A stretch of DNA of 64,000 nt from Hemibagrus wyckioides (taxonomy: Eukaryota; Chordata; Actinopteri; Siluriformes; Bagridae): positions 11,830,001-11,894,000 of the forward strand of contig NC_080719.1 of assembly GCF_019097595.1 (NCBI RefSeq). Reading direction: 5' to 3'. Position numbers and translations under genes: made by a program. The notes beneath the pieces were generated by a model. It ran no database searches and had not been told where the DNA came from. It saw only the letters and a list, made by a program, of their open reading frames with translations. Each line of letters starts with the position of its first letter. Within the stretch, counting starts at the first letter, position 1. Below, piece after piece: positions 45,767-59,400 of this stretch.

Positions 45767-48700
45767 ATGGATAGAGATTTACTCAGGCAGTCTGTGGCAT
45801 TTCATGGACAGAGTCTGTTTTCTCTGTTAAAATGTGAACAGAGCGAAAATCCAGACTTTAAACATCTCACAGCCGATCTCACCAAATCTGTGAACCAGAG
45901 GTATGAGTTGAGTTTTTCCATGAGATCTGAGAAATGATGTGCAACTGTTTATTTTTTTGCCATTAACGGTTTTCATATTAGATGTTGCAAAATTTTTTAT
46001 GAGTGGTTTCCAGGAATCTATATTAGAACCTTCAACTCTGTTTATACAGAATATTAAATTAACTTTAAAACATTAAAATTAAGCCTCTGTGCCTCAGACT
46101 CAGTAAAGGATCTGTGTCCATTAGTGCTTGCATCCATTAGTCCATTAGACACTATAACGTGTGTCTGTTTAGTCCTGGAGGAAGAGGCATGGCCTCTGTC
46201 CATTGGTGTCAGGGAAAGAAATGATGCCACTATTTCTGTCAGTAACAGTAAAGGATGTGTGGCCTCTGTGTGACACTAGCAATGATGTAATGGAGAATTA
46301 TCCTACTATTTCATTCCCAGTGAAGGAGTTGTATCACTGTGTGCCATTAACAGTGAAGGAGATATGGCCACTGGGCCTATCAGCTGCAGTGAAGGCAGCA
46401 TGACCTTTGTGTCACTCCCAGTAAAGGAGTGTCTCTGGGTGTCGGCCATAGTGAAGGAGGCATGTCCTGTGTCTCTCAGTCCTGGTGAAGGAGGCATGTC
46501 CTGTGTCTCTCAGTCCTGGTGAAGGAGGCATGTCCTGTGTCTCTCAGTCCTGGTGAAGGAGGCATGTCCTGTGTCTCTCAGTCCTAGTGGAGGAGGCAGG
46601 TCCTATGTCTCTCAGTCCTAGTGGAGGAGGCATGTCTTGTGTCTCTCAGTCCTAGTTTAGGAGGCATGTCCTGTGTCTCTGTCCTAGTGAAGGAGGCATG
46701 TTCTGAGACTCTCAGTCCTAGTGAAGGAGGCATGTCCTGTGTCTCTCTATCCTAGTGGAGGAGGCATGTCCTGTGTCTCTCTATCCTAGTGGAGGAGGCA
46801 TGTCCTGTGTCTCGCTATCCTAGTGGAGGAGTCATGTCCTGTGTCTCTCTATCCTAGTGGAGGAGTCATGTCCTGTGTCTCTCTATCCTAGTGGAGGAGG
46901 CATGTCCTGTGTCTCTCTATCCTAGTGGAGGAGGCATGTCCTGTGTCTCTCTATCCTAGTGGAGGAGGCATGTCCTGTGTCTCTCAGTCCTAGTGTAGGA
47001 GGCATGTCCTGAGGCTCTCAGTCCTAGTGAAGGAGGCATGTCCTGTATCTCTATCCTAGTGGAGGAGGCATGTCCTGTGTCTCTCAGTCCTAGTGAAGGA
47101 AGCATGTCCTGTGTCTCTCTATCCTAGTGGAGGAGGCATGTCCTGAGGCTCTCAGTCCTAGTGGAGGAGGCATGTCCTGTGTCTCTCAGTCCTAGTGGAG
47201 GAGGAATGTCCTGTGTCTCTCAGTCCTAGTGGAGGAGGCATGTCCTCTGTGTATCAGCCACAGTGAAGAAGGCGTGGCCTCTGGAACTGTTTTCTGCTGA
47301 ACCAGTTAACTAATATTCTACATTATGGATCTGCTTATAATTTGCATTTCCTTGGAAGAATAAAAATCGCTGGATCGTTTAGTAATTTGCATAAAAGCAA
47401 ATTTATTAATTCACTTATGCTAACATGAACCAGAAAACAAGATGAATGGCTGAGATGTTAAAAACTGTTTGGTATACTATAAATTTAATATTATTATTTT
47501 TTTGTGATCACATTATCAAAGTGGGTTTTTAATGTAATGATAACGATGTTCTCAGTATTCTAAAATCCTTATCCAGTTGTTAGTTTCACAGCTCTCAATG
47601 CACCGTGGATACAAGGATGTTTTTAGCAATTATGTGTACTGCTATTTTTTGTGTTTAACTGGTCTAACAGGGATAAAGAAGATGACAGTCCTGTTGTGGA
47701 ACAGTTTATTGCGAGGAAAGCAGACCTTCTGTTTGCACCAGCATGGAAATCAACCACACCTGGAGAAGAGGAGTGGCAGGAAGAGACGCTAGGTTATTAA
47801 CGCACAATTCAGATACATAATCAAAGCTGTAAAACACTGAGTCCTTAAAACCATCTTTAAAACAGTAGTATTTGCAATTCATAACTAAGCATAATTTATA
47901 GATTTTCTTTACTGTAGTTCCAAATATTTCTTCAGTTTTTTTTTTAGCACACGAACAGAAAGTCAATAACCTATGAGTGTAACAAATAATTATCCAAGAC
48001 ACTGTGCCTGGCATGGTTACAATACCTTAACTATCACCCATGAGCTTTAAAATCACCAGTGTTAGAGAGTGAGCATATAACTATATAATGATGACAGAAA
48101 TGAAACAAGATCAAAATTAGGTGTTCACCTTGTGCATGTGAGTTTATACCAGTATTACACCCTACCAGTGTTTACCATTTTGCCTTCAAGTACATTTTTG
48201 AAGCAGTAATACTTATAATTAATAATAATAATAATTAATAATAATTTGATTTGGCGTTAAAATATTTTCTGCAACATATTTGCTTGTATTACGTTGACTC
48301 TTATTCCGGGAAATATTGTCTTGTTTAGAAAACAGTGCAATGATTTAGGTCGCTTGATGTTTGTCATGAAAGTTATCTGTGTTGACAGATAAACAGTATA
48401 GCAGGGCTGGGCAGTGTGCTGATGTAATATAATATTGTGCCATCATACACTTTCCTGATATGTTAGATTATAGAAATTTTTACTGTTTTAATTATATCAA
48501 TGAAATATTCATTTTATTTAATTCATTTTTGAAAATTCTCCTTTTCTTCAGGGTCAAATTTTTTATATTTGCTTTTTAATTTAACATGTTTGCTTTTTAA
48601 TTTAATAATTTAATTAATGCTAATTAATTTAATGTTATATTAAAATATTATTTGATATCATTTTAAAATGCATTTTAATTGAATTTGTAGACATTAAATA

Positions 48701-51700
48701 AAAAAAAATTAGATATTGTATTTTTTCGAAACAATACTACTATTGATATTGTGTATCATAATAGGATCTTTGATATCATAATGATATTTTTGCCTTTTCC
48801 CCACTGTATAGGGCACTAGATAGGGTGGATAAACCTTTATTTTAGCCTCCTTGGTGCTTTTGTATAAAGAGTATGAATGTAAAGACAAGGTGCCGAATAA
48901 TGAATATAAAATTTTAACAAACCAGTACTTATTTCAATTCTACACACCAGCTGTAGTGTTGTTAATAATAATGTTGGAGACTTGTTTGTAAAATACTTGA
49001 CCAAATGTTCTTTTGATATTGTGTGAAATAAAAATTTCAGCAGAGATATGTAAAGCATGTATGATGGTCATTTTTTCAGAGCCGTACGCAGTCATGCCTC
49101 CGTTGGAGCAGTTCATGGATGTTTCTTATAATGAGAGGAGAGAACTTTTCTACAGAGATGTGGAGCGAGGCGATGTAATCATTGGCAGGATTACATCAAT
49201 CCGAGATTTTGGGTTCTTTGTTAGTGTTCTCTGCACCGCTGGAGGAATAGAGCGAGACGTTGAAGATCTGGAGATCACGGTACTTTAAATCTGATTTACA
49301 CCTTGCACCACAAATGAACACTTACTCTGCTCTGTTATAAGGGATTTCACACTGTCCTTTAATTGAGAGTCTTTTTCTGTGTTCTCTTTTTTAGGGTCTG
49401 TGTCCAATCAGAGATGTCCCATCAACCAGAAATCATGATGATCCTTTGTCTTATTTCCAGATTGGGGATTTGATTAGAGGTACATTTAAGGGTGTAACAT
49501 GTTCAGCATATTTTATTTTAAGAAATACGTGTATTATTTGCCCCAAAAATTGATTCAAGTGTTTCCCATAGAAAATGATAAGATATTGTAGCAGTGGCTA
49601 AGGTGTCTTTTTAACCAGAAAGAAAGCTCCAAAGTTGGCTTAAATGCCATATTTCCTCTGCCTCTGTCTCAGGCATCGTAGATTGCATTGGTGTGGGTTG
49701 GTGTTGTTTGAAATGTAATAATAAATAAAGAACTGTGGCAGCTGCACAATACATAATATCAAGCAAATACATGTTAAGAAGTTCAGTTAACGTTAAAAAA
49801 AAAATCTGAATGGAAGAAGTGTGTGATCTCTAACTTTAAATGTACTGGTGGTTGTTGAGAGATCAGCTGGTTTGAGTAGCTCAGAAACTGCTGATCTCCT
49901 GGAATTTACATGCATACTTTTAGGCTGTGCACAGAAAAACAAAACACTTCTTGTTTCAATTTTGTTTTTTGTTTTTTTTGGAGGGTTGTTTTAGACGGAT
50001 CAGTAGGAGTAGAATGACCAGACTGGTATGAACTGACGGTTACCCCTTTATTTTAAGGTAACTGCTACATATTCTCTAATATTGTTTAGCTGGTGTGAAG
50101 GACATCGACCGCTATAACGAGAAGCTGACGATCTCACTTCATCCCACCTCCCTGGCCTTGAACATGGAGCAAACCAAATTGGGTGTAATAAGCAAAGAAG
50201 ATTTACCTCTTCACTACATGTAAGATGAAGTTTATGTATACTATCCCTTTCTCTTATTGAGCCGAGGGTGCCAATACTTTAATCTTAGTGATGGAAGCTT
50301 AAATCCATTTTGTTTGTTTGTTTACTTTCTTATCCATTTACTCCTATCTAGTAATTGTTATTTGGGATTTAGCCCCAACCAAGCTAAATATACAACATCA
50401 GTCAGAAATCAACCTTTGTGAGTAAATGTAAACATTTAATTAAATAACATTAAATAGTTTGATAAAATATCTTCATCCTAAAGCTACTGAAATAAACAAT
50501 TAGAAAGGAGAAATTCACTATAGAGATGAAAAAGAAAAGGTGACAAAAGCTGTATACATTATTAGGACGATTTTGTGGTCATCTGTTTAGCTAATCGATT
50601 TTTGCCACATGTCCTCAGTGGCTGACAAAATGCAAGATTACAATTAAGTTGCTGGGCTGAAGTACATTGTCCAGTGGAACAAACACTATAGTATTTTTAG
50701 GTCTCCTGTAACACCATCTGTTAATCTGTACAAAAATATTGGCACTCAACTAGACACTTGTGAAAAGGGTGCACAGCATTATTTCTGAGTGGTGTTTCTT
50801 TTGCTTGTTCAGTCGTGGGGGACAAGTGACCGCAGACAGCAGAGAATCATATGAGATGCTACTCCAGAGTTCACTTGGCTTCTCTAACCCAGCCAACGTG
50901 GAATATTTACTTGGCAAACTGGGAATCAGTGACACACAATCTCACTCCCTTATGAGAGGATTACAGAGGTACACTGATTTTTTTTTTTTTGCACCTAAAT
51001 ATACATTTAGCTATAAGTATATGTGGAGTATAATATATAGCTAATTTGATATATTTTTTTTATTGTCATTGTAGTAAACATTTCATGGAAGATGATTTTG
51101 CAAGTGCAATTCGAAAGAAGCAGTCTGCCTCCTGGGCACTGAAATGGTATGCATGATATGCACTTTATTCTTGTCTCTTTTTTTTTCTTCTTATAAATAT
51201 AACACTCATGTGGAAACTCCATTTTCTGTGTGAATCATTTGCAGTGTGAAAGCAGGTGTGAATCATTTCAAATCAGGCCACCATGTTGAAGCTATGAATG
51301 AGTACAACAAGGCTTTAGATATCGACACCAATAACGTTGAGGCACTTGTAGCTCGCGGTGCTCTGTAAGTTACTCCACCTGACAACCAAAACAATTCCCA
51401 ATTAATATTTCTTTTGTGTTCCACATTACATGGAATCTATTTGTAAATACAGAGCCTTTATCTCGAATGCTTTCTTTCTGCAGATATGCCACTAAAGGCA
51501 GCTTGATGAAAGCTATCAGTGACTTTGAGCTAGCATTGGAAAGCTGCCCAACACACAGGAATGCTAAGAAATATTTGTGCCAAACTCTGGTGGAACGAGG
51601 TGGCCAGTAAGTCTATTTAGACAAATAAAACTTCCTCTGTACATAGATTCCTTAACTTGAGTTATGTATTAGCTTAACATTTTTGCTTGCATCCACATAT

Positions 51701-54407
51701 TCAACATTCAACAATTTAGTATTGTCAGCTTATATGTCTCTCAGTATTTATTTATTTAGTTTATCTCATCATGCAGACTTGGTTTGTGTCAGTAAACAAA
51801 TGTTGTTTGTTTAAAAATAAAATGCTTTATTTTTTTTAATTTTATGAAATGTGAACTTTTTATTGGTTGTGCAAATTGCCAATGGTTAATTGATATTTTT
51901 GGGAATCATATTTTAATAAGAAATTGTTATTTAATGTAATTGAGGTCTGTTCTCCCCTTACCAGGCTGGAGGAAGAGGAGAAGCTAATTACAGCAGAAGG
52001 GCTTTATAAGAAAGCAATAGCTTTAGACGACACATTTCATGAAGCAAAAGAAGCGCTGAGGAAGCTGCAGCTGCACATCCAGGTGAGCTGGAAAATCTCC
52101 ACTTGCATCACTTGTAAGAATAATACCCTAATTATTTGTCAGATGTGTATCACAGGCTGTAGATGTAGTATTGTGTTTCCAACTTTGCTTTTTAACAGTG
52201 ATGGAGCAGATTGTTTAAAAAAAACCCAACAAAACAGTGTAGATTTCTGACTTTAGAGTGCAGATTTACATTTTTTTTCAATATAGGTTTACAGGGCAGG
52301 TGTGCATATTTACAGTAAATGCAATATTTATGCTTTGGAAAGTTAGAAAAATTACATTTAGAAATTCATCTTGTGTCTTGTTATACTGATGAAATATTTT
52401 TGTTATTTGTGTGTGTCCTTGATCTGGGATGTTGAACCCTGATTGCTGTTGGATGTTCAATCCTAATCACACCGGTTCGGCACAAATGCCATCTCTGGAA
52501 AACCCTGTTGGACTGAACAACACTGGTTTGTATTCTGCTGCTTGCACTGGCTGGTAACCGTATTTGTCTGTCTTAATCTATATCCGTTTTAAAATTGCAA
52601 TGCTTTCTCACATTCCTGATATCCTGTCGTGTCCCGATTTGATGGAATGTTGATCTTCTGGAATGGTCGTTTATGGCCTTCTTGCTTTTAAAACAAAACA
52701 TTACCGCATGTCCCTGCATGCCTGGTTTATCACGTACGTGGTTTTGAATTTCCACTGTGCCAACTGACCGCTTTAAAGAAAACTCTGAAACTGAAAGCTG
52801 AGGAGGCTGCAAAGGAGAAGGAAAAGCAGCCAACTGCGGAGACGAGTGCAGAAAAATTACGTAAGATCTTAAAAGAAGAAAAAAGGTAATGACTAACACA
52901 CACACACACAGCCTGGCTCTGCATTTTTGTTTTTATTCCTACTTTTTCTACTGGTATCTGACCAAGGTTTTGAGTCAGTAATGTTTAAACTCCCCCGATG
53001 TTTAAATGTTCTCTTTGCATAGTGATTCTGATTATTTCACTTAGGTTGCTTGGGTCAAATTTCTTAGCTATTTGATATCAAACTGACGTAGTGATGGGGT
53101 TATGTATGAGTTCAGTTTGTACTGTCACTAAAAAGTCAGTGGCATGAACCACTAAGAGCTCAATATGCAAATTAGTAGGGAACGACGATGTAGTACCCAA
53201 AATGTTTTGGCCACAGAAACCTGCCAGTTAGCTAACTTGTTTGTTGGTGAGAAGATTATGATGGTCATGGTAACATTGTAATACTATTATTTTATATTTC
53301 TGGCTGATGTTAAATAAATCAAAATTAAGCAAATCAATAAGCAGTTAATAAGCTAACTAGATGGCTAGTTAACTGCAGTGGGGACTAATTGCATGTTAAC
53401 AGTTTCTGATATCTATAATGAAAGTAAATGTGTAGAGTTGTTCTAAAGCCTTTTTTGGTTTAAAGGAAACATTAAATCATTTAGCTTAGCTTCATAACAT
53501 GTTCAAGGGGAATTTAAAAATTACTATTGATCACACAGTTTTTAAAGATTAATTAAGGAAATTAAGGAGTTTGTAAAATTGACTTTCATCCAGGATGAAA
53601 AAGAAAAGGAAGAGGAATGATTCCACGTCAGAGATGTCCTCAAGCTCTGATTCCTCCAGTGACCACTTGTCCAGTCGCAAAAAAAACAAAAAACGAAAGC
53701 ACAAACGCAGACGCTCCTCACACAGTAGTAAAAAACACAAGCAAAGGATTTCATCACTTGATGAGGATGAGGAACACTACCCTGTTCCTGCTAACACCTC
53801 AGCATCCTTCATCAATGAGAAGCAAACCCTCGTTAAACTTCTCGATGGAGAGAACAGAGCAGAAAACCGAAGACTCTCTAATGAGAAAAGCAGAGAAGGT
53901 AGGTTTGAAGATGACTCCTTCACTCTGAGTCCTGAGACTGAGGACAGGAAGGTCAAAAGTCAACAGGAGTGTCTCGGCGGGTTAAATGGCCGGGATAAAG
54001 ATGCGCACAGAGATCGCAGAAGATCTGAAGATGAACACATTACTCAGGTGGAGAGTTGTAGATATTCACGCAGCACTTCCTGTAGGAAGGATTCATCCTC
54101 CTCTGCCTATTCTGAAACCTCACGTAAGTCTGACTTGCGTGATTTCGACTCACGCAAATCAAGCTCTCGCACATCTGAATCACGTGATTCTCACTCATCC
54201 GACTTTCACAGATCAGACTCTTATAAATCGGGAAGCCATGGAAGTTCAGAGGTGAAGGAAAGGAATGATGGGAACGATCGTAAATTAAGCAGCAGAGATG
54301 TGAGAAAAGACTCGGAGGAAAACCAGAAGAAAAAATTACCCACCAATTTATTGGATATCTTTAATCAGATCGCTGAATTTGAGAAAGAAAAAAAACAGAA
54401 GAAATGA
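45767..54407 (+). CDS. ttc14: Tetratricopeptide repeat protein 14 (12 coding exons)
   Basis: Coding exons: 45767-45900, 47671-47792, 49080-49279, 49395-49479, 50090-50219, 50813-50968, 51075-51146, 51245-51364, 51484-51606, 51965-52082, 52779-52885, 53594-54407. All joins keep phase and sum to 2,181 nt, 726 aa, a little shorter than mammalian TTC14. The N-terminus [10 protein letters not shown] matches the family. An S1-type RNA-binding domain spans about residues 114-207 ([18 protein letters not shown]). Three TPR-like helical pairs lie at about 290-415 ([20 protein letters not shown], then [19 protein letters not shown], then [19 protein letters not shown]). A Lys/Arg/Ser-rich SR-like region begins at about 457, then [11 protein letters not shown] and the conserved end [17 protein letters not shown] nuclear RNA-related role is suggested by the S1 and SR parts; the precise function is not established here. 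The exon 2 donor (G|GTTATT) is weak but gives the right frame. Confidence 0.93.
46150..47270 (+). repeat. Minisatellite in the first coding-region intron of TTC14
   Basis: From about 46480 to 47265 there are roughly two dozen units of about 31-33 bp. The core is ggaggaggcatgtcctgtg followed by tctctcagtcctagt, or tctctatcctagt in a sub-variant. The left part (46150-46480) holds older, longer and more diverged units (aggaggcatggcctctgtcc-like). Variant units are clustered, suggesting local duplication of short blocks. Confidence 0.9.
47793..49079. other. TTC14 intron between coding exons 2 and 3, nothing else seen
   Basis: AT-rich intron with an AAT-type short run near 48223-48245 and no recognisable repeat or nested gene. 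Confidence 0.6.
49845..50040. repeat. Diverged interspersed fish repeat in a TTC14 intron
   Basis: Contains gagtagctcagaaactgctg, atctcctggaatttacatgc and gaatgaccagactggtatga in the order seen in a widespread teleost repeat. Identification is from memory, and the copy is degraded. Confidence 0.4.
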
Positions 54408-55139
54408 GTGAAATGTTATTTTGTGTTGCCAACGTTTCTCTCCTTTAAGGAAAGAACAAAGATGGAGTGATAAAGATGAAATAACCCAGACCTGCCAGCC
54501 TTTATACATTTTGCAGAGGAGCTTACTTTGAATATGAATATGCTGAGTGCTTGAGTAATAGACTAGCTATGACTGAAAAATACACCGAAATATATTCTTC
54601 TTCATCCCCAGCAATTTCCACTGCAGATAAACTGGGAAAATGTTTGCCTTATGCTTTCAACTGATGAACATTAGAAAAGCAATCTGTAAATGTACGATTT
54701 CTAAAAGCATTATTCCTCTACAAGGATGGCAAGTCTGGATACACTGATAATGCCTTGTAATAACCAAACCTGATGTGTTAATGTAGCAGTTATTACACTT
54801 CTGTTTTTTTTCTGTTGTTTGTTTGGTTTCTGAAATGACAAAAAAAGTAATTAAAAACTTAATCTAAAAGAGCTTATTTTTAAAACTACAGTCGGTACAT
54901 TTCTGGATACAGAGTCACGTTTTCTCTATAGAAGGTAATAAATTGTGCAGAATGTAATCAGGTATGGAAATGTACTGATTGTAGTTTAGCCAATAATGAG
55001 AAATGCGTCTGCCCATTTTTAGTGACTTCACTTTGATGCCTTTTGTTTCTCCGTCAGTCTGATTAATGTTTAGGAATGTGTGCAACATGTAAGCCGTATA
55101 TATCCGAGCATCTCCTAATAAACTGACGGTTAAAACTAA
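54408..55139 (+). other. ttc14: Probable 3' UTR of TTC14
   Basis: Begins after the TGA at 54405-54407 and runs to just beyond the AATAAA hexamer at 55117. The length of about 0.7 kb is ordinary. Confidence 0.6.
55117..55122 (+). terminator. ttc14: Candidate poly(A) signal of TTC14
   Basis: AATAAA in the context tcctaataaactgacgg. It is the first canonical hexamer on the + strand that fits as the end of the TTC14 3' UTR. Confidence 0.55.
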
Positions 55140-56363
55140 TTTGCTTAATCTTGTATAATTTTAAATGATCTTTTTATAAGAAAAGAAAAAACATGCTAAC
55201 AATCGTTTTATAACAGTTTCCGTCAGATATAATTAAATACACACTTTTAATCGTGCAGTCAGTATTTATTTCAGAATTTTGAGATGCAGCGTTCGAAACT
55301 GTTGTGTATAAGCATCACTGGTAACTGTTACTGCAACATTAACATTAATGCTTTAATGCAAAATTTAACGTCAGTGTAAGTGGTGCCTGTTTAGTTTATT
55401 GGGATTTTATGGGCAACAAAAAGTATTATTATATAAATCAGTTCAAAGAGCTCGAGGTAGCGTGTGTATTTTAATTAGATTTGATTTACTCTGGTAGTTA
55501 ACTTGCCATTATGATTTATTTTGTGACCTTTTAATAATTTAGTTCATGTTTGATTATAGCATGCATTTGATTTAAGGAAAAGTCCAGTCTAAGTTATAAC
55601 ATTGGTCTTGAAAGGGATTTAGCTTAAGCATTTTGTTCTCTGGTATGCCTGGGAGATAAACATACATCCGTCTGATTACTGAGTTTAGTTATGTATTAAT
55701 CTTTTCTCTCAAATCAGAGGGATTTAAAAAAAACAAACAAACAACAAAAACCTTTTACAAGTGAAATTAAATAATTATCCAGTAGAGGGCAGTTCAACAC
55801 AACAGCACAGCCTTAGGTGTGTTTACAGCATAATATTAAACTAATCTTTAACATGTGCTCGCTGTCTTTTTGAAAGACATATTTTGTAGCTGTGAAAATA
55901 TTTTTTAATTTAGAATGAATCATAAGAGAAATTCTTTTAATCAACTAATCAAAATATGTGAATATTGGTAGTGTTGAATACAACTGATTGATAAAGAGAA
56001 GGCATAAGGATCTTCTAGAGTTTAACCGTTTGAAAGCGTTGGTTTAGCCAAATAGTAATCCTTGTCTTCTAGTGCTAATTCATAATAATAAGTGGATAAC
56101 TGATGTCAAATCATCCTAAATGAAATTCTTGCTAGAATCGTTAGTCATATTATAATCAGCAATACTTTGTATTATTCCAAATGGACAGAATTGTTACCAC
56201 AGAGTTTATGGTATTTCAGTCAAAAGGTGGTTTATGAAAGCAAAATTTTTAAGAAACCTGTCTTCTTTATTTTTTATGTATTTTTATCTTTATCTTTTAT
56301 TTTTTAAAGCTTTCTTTAAATTTAAAATAACAAACACTGGCCTGGGGTATAGGGTGAAGAAAA

Positions 56364-56428
<65 letters not shown>

Positions 56429-59400
56429 CATTTTTCCTTTAATGTGTGTGTGAGTGGGAGGGTGGGTTACATGGTGGCTACATATCCTTTTATTTTTCAT
56501 CATTAGCCATCAGCTCTTTTTATCCCCCTCTCTCTGGAGAAATAGGCTCTCTGAAGGTCCACTGATGACCCTGAGAAGCTCTTATGAGTTATTACTGCAG
56601 TATTATTCCTTCATGTAATAACTGTGCTGAGATCCTTTCAGAGAAATAAGTCAGACATAGACCCGAAACATGTTAACAAATTCACTGAAGGACTATCTTT
56701 CCTGAACGTTGTCTGAGTTGAAAATGATTCAGAAAATATAGAAAACAAGAAAAGCACGGACCCCAAAAAATAACAAGGAGCCAGGAGCACAGTGATGGAG
56801 TCACAGAGTCACCCTAAAAATGAACCTGTAAAATCTAAATAACACAAAATGAAGATGTTAGAAGGGAAACTCCTTGATAAGTTATTAGTTCTGTGCATTG
56901 AGTCGACATTCAACTAATCACATCTGCCACTGTACATTTGTTTATATACCTTAAGGTTTTAACTATTTTCTACTTCTTCCTTCTAGCTAATGTAAGCAGT
57001 AAAGTTAATATCAATGTACAAATTTCTTTCATTTTTGAAAATAAATGGTTGCTAATTAAAATTCCAATTTTTCACCGTAAACAAGTCGTTTCATCACATT
57101 CATATAAAGGTCAGGTCAAAGGTCAGTAACCCATTACTTAAGCACTGAGGTTCCTGTTCTATGCAGTGATTACTGACTGACTGGTGAATGCGCACAAGTC
57201 CATAATTTCGATGTTTTCTACATGACCACAAGTGCCTCTTTAGAAACTCAAGCCATCTGAAATATAAAAATGTTCCATTAATCCATTAAGAAGTGGCAAA
57301 GATGCTGCTTCAGATGTGTTTTGTACTGTCATTTTCTGTTGATATAAAATAGAAAGTTTGGTTCGCTCTGCGTGTGTGTTTGCAAAGCGTCTCTGAAAGT
57401 TGTCCAGCTCAGCCATACAGGTCTGTTTTCTGTTCGCTACTCTCTAATCCCTTTTAATGGACGACACTTGTAATTGCCCACTTAGTCTGGTTCCTGTTGG
57501 TCTTGCTTGGCCTGCTGTGTGTGCACACGTGTGTGTGTCTGTGTGTGTAAGAGAGAGAAAGTTTCTTCAGGAGTTAATCCTGCCTCTCTCACTGCTTCCA
57601 TAACAGCCACTGACCCAGAGGAGCTTCTCATATTGCTGTGTACTTTTCTATGGATGATCGAATGGTGTGTGTGTGTGTATTTATTTGTTCGTGTGTGTTC
57701 TTATAACTCATATTGGCATTGAAATGTAGTGTGATGTGTGTATCCTCAGGGAGTGACACATTTTTGGATAGTAATACAGCAAATCAGTAACACAGCTGAT
57801 TTGCAGATCATTGTGTGTGGTGTGTCTGTGTGTGTGCGCACATACAAATAGGCTCTTTTGACTGTGTTTCAGACATCTTCCAATGAACCATGAACTTCCA
57901 GACTGTGTGTGGTATGTTTGTGTGTGTGTACATGCCTATGCAAGAAACTTACATATAGAGGGATTTTGTATGCATGTATTTATTTATTTATTTAGTTTAG
58001 GACAAAGTTCTCATTCTGAGAAGTCACTTTTTATGTCCAAAAATCATGTACAAACATGCATTTAAAGATATTTTCATGTATTTGCATTGCAAATTTTTGT
58101 AACTGGGTCTTGTTTCCTACCTGAGAAATTAGATGATTCATAATGAGTTTGCTAGGTAGCATTTGATTTCTACAAAGCTTGATTTTGCTTGCACAAACAG
58201 ATCACAATAATTTATCTATCATCAATAATCCACCTGAAACTTTGGTCCAGTTTCACCTGGCAAATGGGGGGTTTTACACTGTGTCCTAAGCTCATACTCG
58301 GGTACACACTTGTTCAGAAAGTAAAGTAACCTTCTCATAGCAGAGGATGGCATCGTTAACTTCCAAAAAACACATGTATGATGGCAGGGGAACATATGAG
58401 GAGTTGTGTTCTACATGTTTGTTTGCGTTGATGTAAGATGAACACAAGTGCATTGGGGTCTGATGGAATTAAGTGGGTCAGCGACTAGACTAATGCTGTG
58501 GGTGCGTTACGAACAATCACACTCTGATTTTGACCACAACACATGCACCCAGTGTGAAAACCACCCAAATGTTTCCATTGTGGAAGTGGACAGTGCTAAG
58601 TACAGGTATGAATGGGGTCGAACATGTCTCATAGACATGCTGTGATCCAATCATTTAAACCATATCCAAATGTGGTTTAGGACACATATGACCACAACAT
58701 ATTTGTAATGTGAACGTGAATGTGTCTTGATGCGTCCCTGACAGCAGCAAAAGACTGTCTGATACACTGGGTCATTGCCTGATCTGGAAATTGCATTATC
58801 ATCGCAAGACTTCGGAAATCATACTGTACTGATAACAACTGTATTTTATACACTGGTAAATGTGTCATGTGAATTCTGTCTGTTCAGCTCCTCAACCTCT
58901 TCATCACTCCACATTTTTAAAATGTGGATAGAATTATTTAATTTTGTTTGTATCTAAACTAGTAGGCTAAGTTAAATCAGCATAGCCCTGACCAGACAGT
59001 TTCTCAAGACGAGTGAATGAGCGCTGTAAATGCATCACATAGTGTTCATAATAATGTTTAGTTTAATGTAATGTATTGATTGAGAACTCATTATCTGTCC
59101 AATCAAAATAATGTTTTTGTTTAATGAACATCACGTTACTGCTCCTAATTTGTCCATTTAATGTATAAGGTACAGTGGAATTTTATTAATTTGAAATTTT
59201 AATATTAAAGTGATAGTCCTCTTTTAACACTTTATTTCATTTCTTTTTTTGTAATCACTTTTCAACCTGATATACCTTTAATGAAAGAGAATTGCATTTT
59301 CAGCATTATGATTTCAAAGGCAACTTTCCAGTGTTGTAAATAAATATCCGGATCTGCATCAACTTATGTTTGGGCTTTATGCTTGAACCTCTTTTAACTT

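Noticed and set aside
46203..46497. Short open frames in the minisatellite of the first coding-region TTC14 intron
   Set aside because: Made only of minisatellite units; these would not be spliced into TTC14 in a sensible frame.
53542..53757. Phe/Cys-rich minus-strand frames opposite TTC14 exon 12
   Set aside because: Antisense shadows of the Lys/Ser-rich coding sequence of TTC14.
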